Source: Schizochytrium sp. CCTCC M209059 (Eukaryota; Sar; Bigyra; Thraustochytrida; Thraustochytriidae). From it: a DNA stretch of 64,000 bases. The notes beneath the pieces were generated by a model. It saw nothing but the letters and a program-made list of their open reading frames with translations, was not told where the DNA came from and did not search any database. Both the position numbers and the translations under genes were made by a program. Of this stretch, positions 59,301 through 64,000 are shown piece by piece. The stretch covers positions 503,385 through 567,384 of the forward strand of contig KN805376.1 of the NCBI GenBank assembly GCA_000818945.1, in the 5' to 3' direction. Position 1 is the stretch's first letter; the number at the start of each line of letters is the position of its first letter.

Positions 59301-61638
59301 CGCCGCTGGGTTTTTCCCATAGCCATTTGCGAATTGGTTTCCGCGCGGTGAATTCGTGCCAGTCGTCCTCGGCGCCAACGCCGTGCGCAAGTACGTTGCT
59401 CGAGTACTGTGAGGCGGGAATAGGAAGATAAACACTTGCCATTGTCTTTGCGTAGGCAAAAAGATGCCCAGACGCACACACGTCCAGACGAAGACGCGAC
59501 GGCCGCTGCTGTAGTTTGAGGCAAAAGACGCGATTCCAAGTTGCAAGAAAGCCTGGGAAACATAGGTTAGCGTCCGCGGTCTGTGCGACACAGGCATCGT
59601 TGACGTACACGGCAATGTGAACTTTGGCAAGCCGGATTGCTCGCCGACGCTTGAGCTCTGCGGCGGGTACGTCCTCATCCTTGTCGTACGATCCATCAAA
59701 GTTGAGTCGAAGCACAATACTTGAGCTATCGAGACGACCACCGTCGCCGTAGCCTCCGTCTTCGTCGGAATCTTCTTGCTCGTCTGAAGATGTCGAGTCT
59801 CCTTCAAGGTTGTCCGAGTTTCTGCTGCTGCGTCGTTTTTGTGCTGCGTTCTTCTTCTTGATCTTCTTTGACTTTCGCGCGTGTTTGCGCGAGCCGCGAA
59901 ACTCTGCAGTTGGCTTCTCGGGTCTCGAGAGTTTGTGACGCTGCAAGAGGTCTTTGGCCTTCTGTAGCGCAACACCTTCGAGGTTCCCGTCAAATTCGGA
60001 GTCCACAAGCGCGGCAACCTGCTTTCGCAAATGATCAATCTGCTTTGGCGTGTGCGCCGGGTCCTGGTGCATGACGACTAATTTGAGGTTTGTGCTCGTG
60101 AAGCCCTGGTGCTGCCGTATGGCTTTAAGCTCAAGCCATTGTTCGTATGTTTCTTTGGTAAGTTCGCGCAGCTCGAGCTCCTCGGACAACCTTCGTGAGA
60201 ACATGTCAAGAATTTGTCTTCGCACGGCAAGTAAAGCGTCCGCGTTTGTTGACGCGTTCTCACGGAGCTGGGACTCATATTCTAACAGCGCTCCAAGATG
60301 TGAAGTCAAATACTCGAGCAGATTTTCTTGCACTTTTTGCTGGTACCTGCGGTAGAGCCCTCGCAATTTAGTAGCGGTCACGTCTTCCTCGAGGAAAAGT
60401 GGATGATCGTCAAAGGCAATTGAATGCACTGCGATATCAAGACCTGCAAAATTAACGCCGCTGGCGCTTGCAGAAGTGCACACGTTCGCCGAAGGAGGCA
60501 CAAGCTTTGTAGCACATCTTTGAAGGGTGTCCTTGTCGGCGAGGATCGGATCTGCGTCTACGGGCTGGGTGATATTTGCATTGCTCGGGTCCTCTTCAAC
60601 ATTAAGAGATCCGCCTGGCGTAAACCAATGTTCAGCGGTTGATTGATCAGGTCCGTACTCACGATAATGCCTAGGGCCACGCAGCCTCAGCATTTCACTT
60701 TCCATCTCACGCAAGAGACGATCCTCAAGTCGCGCAACATTCCGTCGTGGAACTCCTTGCGGCACCTCGGTCATGAAAAATCCTTCATCCTGAAGCAAGC
60801 CTGCAAAGGCGTCATCTTCATCGTCGTTCAGGAGTGGCATGGTGTCATCGTCGATCGCGTTGATCCCGTTATCCTCGCCGTTATTGTCTTCGTCGTCTTT
60901 GCTAGTGGAAGACTTCACTTTGGAGTCTGCAACAAACGTGTCACTTCTCTCTCGGACGGATAGAGGCACGGTCCCACGCAAAATGACCTGATTTTGGAGC
61001 GCTTGTCTGCGTCTACGCGCGTTCTCTCCAGCAGAGTATAACGCCGAAGGCGCCACAACATGCGGCTCCACGACGCGGGTCATAGACGCTGCCGGGGGTA
61101 TCATGCTGCCAACATCCGGTCGTGCAATATCAAGTCTCCGAAAGACGATGCCTCGGGGATCATAGCCCTCCTCGACGGGCTTAACCTTGGACTCTTCATC
61201 GAAAATCGGATTTCCACCCTCATCCAAGTCGCTCTCCTCAGAGCTTTCGCCTTCGTCGTCAGACCCGTCGCTTGCTCCTTCGCCGTGTCCTTTGGTTCCT
61301 CTTTCGTTGGAGGCAGCACCCATTGCGGTGCCATCGAGCCTGCCCGTGGGTGACGACGCTGCGACCAGCTGTTTCTTTTTTTCGCGGAGCGCGGCGAGTC
61401 GTTCTGCAGCCGTCATGATTTTCTTGAAAGAGTTTGACGTGGCTGTGTTGCTTTCTGAGCCTGATTTAGGACGGCGATCCGCTCTCCTTTTATGCACGAC
61501 ATCTTCGTCCTCGGATTCGGGATCGTCGCTCGCAGCGTTATCCTCGTCGCTGGTGGCGCGTTGTTTCGCACGCGAACTCCTTTTCTCTTGCGACGCTGCG
61601 CGCAGTCTCGCGAGCTTCTCTTGAATGGACTCGCCCAT
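56359..61638 (-). CDS. CC2D2A: CC2D2A, ciliary transition-zone protein
   Basis: CC2D2A is part of the MKS module of the ciliary transition zone, gating protein entry to the cilium. The ATG at 61638 (MGESIQEKLARLRAASQEKR) gives 1759 residues; human CC2D2A has about 1620. The order is: charged N-terminal coiled coil; CC2D2A N-terminal C2 (about 636-745, IVLRLNFDGSYDKDEDVPAA); central C2 (about 1110-1305, VQVVRAQNVPVRRR and WNESIFLPFIPP) interrupted by an Arg/Ser/Pro insert (SPRRSPRQSPTRRSPR). The C-terminal transglutaminase-like region has VRFVSLIPFLEDW, STSQQFLDISAGDWEEHAIL, LCNYLAWLF, IMGYGIPEGATVYVLLAD and the final FSVWIYLATIV, closely following the human LCNYFLSL, GNAIPEGPTAYVLTW and LSVWIYVASLI. 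It indicates that the organism makes flagella. Confidence 0.93.
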   Translation of the reverse strand: MGESIQEKLARLRAASQEKRSSRAKQRATSDEDNAASDDPESEDEDVVHKRRADRRPKSGSESNTATSNSFKKIMTAAERLAALREKKKQLVAASSPTGRLDGTAMGAASNERGTKGHGEGASDGSDDEGESSEESDLDEGGNPIFDEESKVKPVEEGYDPRGIVFRRLDIARPDVGSMIPPAASMTRVVEPHVVAPSALYSAGENARRRRQALQNQVILRGTVPLSVRERSDTFVADSKVKSSTSKDDEDNNGEDNGINAIDDDTMPLLNDDEDDAFAGLLQDEGFFMTEVPQGVPRRNVARLEDRLLREMESEMLRLRGPRHYREYGPDQSTAEHWFTPGGSLNVEEDPSNANITQPVDADPILADKDTLQRCATKLVPPSANVCTSASASGVNFAGLDIAVHSIAFDDHPLFLEEDVTATKLRGLYRRYQQKVQENLLEYLTSHLGALLEYESQLRENASTNADALLAVRRQILDMFSRRLSEELELRELTKETYEQWLELKAIRQHQGFTSTNLKLVVMHQDPAHTPKQIDHLRKQVAALVDSEFDGNLEGVALQKAKDLLQRHKLSRPEKPTAEFRGSRKHARKSKKIKKKNAAQKRRSSRNSDNLEGDSTSSDEQEDSDEDGGYGDGGRLDSSSIVLRLNFDGSYDKDEDVPAAELKRRRAIRLAKVHIAVYVNDACVAQTADANLCFPGFLATWNRVFCLKLQQRPSRLRLDVCASGHLFAYAKTMASVYLPIPASQYSSNVLAHGVGAEDDWHEFTARKPIRKWLWEKPSGVAKSKTLRELYAEQLHMDHVEVGPALGDRFTAGQVRATITWNTREADEDASGIGAGARGSSPEQDAGVGTLVGLPEWTQTRGESRGRLLGSYAGELAGGNLAGGGGGVSADATEFDDAVPDFANEVDFQKLIAELKGLDPNDPRNASVLRLFDIIKWSSKRGVLFRSEALLRDALFPTANADKFVESRRVALMRLRKDKPHLFHHPIPLSEEEIRGDETLQTLLLPAEAQLELDQDDAYAASSRSSSEVLRIQRMQKARVNDFLQRVRSLQSSNVNAQRRRDIPVGSVVKEGPLPQFSVNMDMFRSLFEPRRRLRPAPRVRKPASLSVEKASIFVQVVRAQNVPVRRRVTNGVYPSSPGRSPRRSPRQSPTRRSPRGGDGQGDDGTRFGSSRMESEMDGGDEDEDLEGPASGSERVMSFVQVKFQGNSRRSSAQEGPSPTWNESIFLPFIPPRKDFSPANLQSISDHVHFNVFDEVIVETQGEDYRNEDAMFQRRERRFLGSFSIPFSTIYMNGRIEGMFRVETPAVNLGYVQRSRGATGDRVDALDGVEIDEGARGASSNQNLGDLAARAQDEASNATYVYLMATLDPVLATAKDENSTAPGSGENPKVARYAKQWVSQVKRKASRPLEMNTQVFGVGIDGDAIFAPRFIAPQVPPAGRDGSELQTVPALVRFVSLIPFLEDWQAFVEGGNDVWSTSQQFLDISAGDWEEHAILLCNYLAWLFSDRPSVEPYIIMGYGIPEGATVYVLLADSSSATRLLFNASTGRCYAVSDVNCPLRDVGLVINERNIWANVQEHGAPWQIKWNFENAKDWVPFWTSRVPRIEMASVQTEVLTYERLDRRFVSYLEGEISEQIQKSMRRWRAKRGTTRFNKIVGRKLRALLESLEEHKLEGFAGGMSALVQEHLEGLRETMSNNSIFGFPLNMTFTEMDAILRAVRNSDIHNTTLDNTTFALAVLVVPYTNKVFSVWIYLATIVSTRF

Positions 61639-62323
61639 CTCGGCTGGTAGAGGTGTCGCTATGCCTCTCCTCCGCACCCCAACCCGACGCCTACCGCGTC
61701 GCGCTCGCCCGTTGCAAGAAGTGTCTTTGCGTGTTGGGCCTCTTGCCTCGCCTTGGCCCGCTTGGTCTGGGGGCTCGCTTGCTTGCCACGCCAAAGGAGC
61801 TGCTGCCTCTTGCTTTCTCTTGGGCTGCGCGACTAGATGACTGACTGCGCATGCGTGCGAGCCCAGGTGACGCTCGACGAGGGTTGTTTCGGGACCCTCT
61901 GCTCTCCTGGCGCTCCTTCTCTTTCTTCTTCTTCTTCTTTACGCATTTGCCCGTTAGACCGTTTGGGGGTATTTAAGATAATGGCTCAATTGACGACCGT
62001 GGCCCGACGGGTTCCCATTACACACCTTTTTGAGCGCGGAGGGGTGCGCGCAGCGCGTACCTAGGTGTCTCAGACGCCCTGCACTCTTTCTTTGATCGCC
62101 GCAAGTGTGATCGCGAACTTGTGGCTCGTGGTAAATGGGCGCACGCTACGAGGCGAAACGATCACGTACCGACGCAATTCTTTTGGACGGACGCGACTCG
62201 CCACGACTTTGACTCGACTCAGTAGCGGCTGCCGGCTCAAGTCCGCGCGAGGCCAGTAGTCTGGCGTGCTGAGTGTGGCAAACCGAGTCTTTTCATTTAC
62301 AGCTTCGATAAAGAAAAGGAAAT
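61639..62323. other. Divergent promoter region
   Basis: It lies between CC2D2A (-) and the coiled-coil gene (+). A CTTCTTCTTC pyrimidine tract lies near 61919-61942. The CC2D2A frame is open upstream of its ATG, with a basic composition, but only from TTG. Confidence 0.6.
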
Positions 62324-64000
62324 ATGAGTGACAGCGAGGGCGACGAGGATGCCTTTGCCGCCATGTGCGAGGAAAGCGAGCAAGCGCTTGATCTGTTCCG
62401 CGACAAGGATGACAACGAGACTCAGACCCCGGACCAAGAGGACATGTTTGCGGAAATGTGCGCAGATGTGGAAATCGGCGCATCTCCAGAAAGCCCACCC
62501 CCTGCGGAGAGTGCATGGGCAGCTTCGCCAGCGCAAAGTCCTCAAAAGAGCGCCCGAGACGGGTCAATGGCTCAACATTCGGATACCGACAAAAAAAATG
62601 TATCGCCAGACACAATATCCGCACATGCCATGGCACCTGAGCTCGACGATCGTGCTCGAGAGAAAGATACCGCAGCGCAGCGAAAGAGGATGGAAACAGA
62701 GAAGGAACAGAAATGCCAAGAACGTCTTGAAGAAAGCTGTCAGCCGAACTTCTTGCCACCAGCCAAGGCAAAAGTCGAAGAACAAAAACTCGGACCTGCT
62801 CCGCCGCCTCCAGTATTTGCTCAGCATTGTCCCAAGGCACCATCGATAGCGTCGCTGAATGTTGAAGAAGCGAAAGCAAGTTCAGGCGCCGGGAGTACGC
62901 TTGAATGCAAAAGCGACAGTGGCAAGGTGTCCGATGAGGTCGTCTCGACACGGAAAGCACACCCTTTCACGTTGCAGACTCCAAAAGTGAAGCTCGCACC
63001 GCTCCGAAGAAGTAGCGTCGCAGCTGCCTCCAAAGCAAAGAGACTTCAAAAGCTGCATTCTGAGTTGCAAGACCTGAGCCAGCGCAGACAGTACCAGGAC
63101 GCTGCCAAGGTCTTTCGACGCATGAAGGACCTCGGTGGGGAGCTGTCGCAGGCGCGAATGAGCGAAGCAGATGCCAAGCACAATGTCGTGGTAAAGACGC
63201 TCGACACGCAGGAAAAAGACTGTCTGAATGCTCTCAAGCGCAAATGGGGAGCAAGGTTCGAGGCTTTCGAGAAGGAGACGCAAGTGCAGGTTGATGCACA
63301 GCGGAAAGCGGATGCCAAGGAGCGCCGAGAGCTCAGGGAGGAAACCTTTGAGTCTTTCCGGGAAAAGCCAATTTTATTTTCAGCTACTATTATGGACTTG
63401 AGGCAGCGGGAGTTGAGCCTTGTCAAGGCGCAGGACTACCCGCAGGCAAAAGTGCTTCAAGAGAAGATTGAGCGACTTGCAAGCGAAGAGAGGCAGCACG
63501 CTCTCGACACGTGCCTGCGTAACATTGAAGCAGCTGTGGGAAACCTTGAGGCCAAGCAGGCTCGAACGCTACGCATCCTCCAGGATCGACGGAACCTGCA
63601 GCTCGAGAGGCTCAAAGCCCAGGCCCGCAGCGAAGAGCAGGCCGTCTGGACTCGATTTCAGACAGCTCACCGGAGTGTTGGCCTTGCACACAGTCTGAGT
63701 CGGCAAACCTTGGCTCGGGCCAAGCCTGAGCGCTTGCACAAGAATGCGATGTCTGCCGGGGCGGTCATGGGCATGTACAAGTCTTCAGCAGCGGAAAGAA
63801 AGTACGAAGCGACTCTGGCCTCGATTACATCGTTGACAGCGCGACTCCATGCAGACGAAGTCCGTGGCTTCAATGAAGACCAAACGGCGCCGGATGCGAG
63901 AAAAAACGCCCGCGCGCGTACAGCGCCGAGCGGATGCGTGACAGGGCCCCGGCGTCGAGCTCGTACTGCAGGGCGAAAGAATGACCGGAAAGCTGGCGCA
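62324..64000 (+). CDS. Coiled-coil protein, unknown function, cut by the window edge
   Basis: An open frame of 559 codons starts at ATG 62324 (MSDSEGDEDAFAAMCEESEQ) and has no stop before the last base, so the 3' end is missing. The first ~220 residues are acidic and disordered, with a duplicated short motif (EDAFAAMCEE and EDMFAEMCAD). From about 225 it is strongly helical and charged (LQKLHSELQDLSQRRQYQDA, LVKAQDYPQAKVLQEKIERL). Both quoted helices look like UVR-type motifs, a short paired helix found in UvrB/UvrC and some protist coiled-coil proteins. The tail becomes Arg/Ala-rich. No family is assigned. It is divergent from CC2D2A, which does not by itself show a ciliary role. Confidence 0.7.
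   Translation, partial: MSDSEGDEDAFAAMCEESEQALDLFRDKDDNETQTPDQEDMFAEMCADVEIGASPESPPPAESAWAASPAQSPQKSARDGSMAQHSDTDKKNVSPDTISAHAMAPELDDRAREKDTAAQRKRMETEKEQKCQERLEESCQPNFLPPAKAKVEEQKLGPAPPPPVFAQHCPKAPSIASLNVEEAKASSGAGSTLECKSDSGKVSDEVVSTRKAHPFTLQTPKVKLAPLRRSSVAAASKAKRLQKLHSELQDLSQRRQYQDAAKVFRRMKDLGGELSQARMSEADAKHNVVVKTLDTQEKDCLNALKRKWGARFEAFEKETQVQVDAQRKADAKERRELREETFESFREKPILFSATIMDLRQRELSLVKAQDYPQAKVLQEKIERLASEERQHALDTCLRNIEAAVGNLEAKQARTLRILQDRRNLQLERLKAQARSEEQAVWTRFQTAHRSVGLAHSLSRQTLARAKPERLHKNAMSAGAVMGMYKSSAAERKYEATLASITSLTARLHADEVRGFNEDQTAPDARKNARARTAPSGCVTGPRRRARTAGRKNDRKAGA

Overview
The window looks like nuclear DNA of a compact eukaryotic protist genome, most likely a thraustochytrid-type stramenopile (Labyrinthulomycetes); that assignment is inference. 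Supporting signs are long uninterrupted reading frames, GC-rich coding DNA with large antisense open frames, short intergenic gaps, one small gene with two typical GT-AG introns, Dictyostelium-like seven-helix receptors, and a transition-zone ciliary protein (CC2D2A), which implies a flagellated stage. No prokaryotic operon, CRISPR, tRNA, rRNA or transposon was found.

Layout. 1-718 is a pure GCAA tetranucleotide array. 0.9-12 kb holds a cAMP-receptor-like 7TM protein (-), glycinamide ribonucleotide synthetase (+), a type II membrane glycosyltransferase-like protein (-), calnexin (+) and a circularly permuted RbgA/MTG1-type GTPase (-). 12.4-18.3 kb is one giant multi-bromodomain protein (-). 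19.1-19.8 kb is a three-exon Ragulator subunit LAMTOR2 (+), reconstructed from splice sites. 21.5-24.8 kb encodes an FHA/F-box/LRR fusion (+), followed by an Arg/Ser-rich coiled-coil protein (+), mitochondrial IF-3 (-), TRAPPC8/Trs85 (+), a CDK9/CDK12-type kinase with a DWG motif (-), a YaaA-family protein with a basic tail (+), an F-BAR/tandem SH3 protein (+), a 300-N assembly gap, an N-myristoylatable PP2C phosphatase (+), polynucleotide phosphorylase (-) and a DUF3883 (NO VEIN C-terminal) protein (+).

50.9-55.4 kb is a visibly less GC-rich island with three tandem minus-strand copies of one unrecognised 7TM family. One copy is intact, one carries a single frameshift, and one is decayed by stops and a frameshift. 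56.4-61.6 kb is CC2D2A (-). The last gene, a coiled-coil protein, starts at 62324 and runs off the right edge.

The genes are mostly housekeeping: purine synthesis, ER folding, organelle translation and RNA decay, vesicle tethering, lysosomal signalling, chromatin, transcription kinase and membrane curvature. They alternate between strands and do not form an obvious pathway cluster. The features that stand out are unusual domain architectures (tail-anchored GAR synthetase, FHA-F-box-LRR, seven bromodomain-like units, DWG CDK, nuclear-looking YaaA) and the decaying 7TM array. Start codons were placed at the first suitable ATG wherever the open frame extended upstream only through GTG or TTG.
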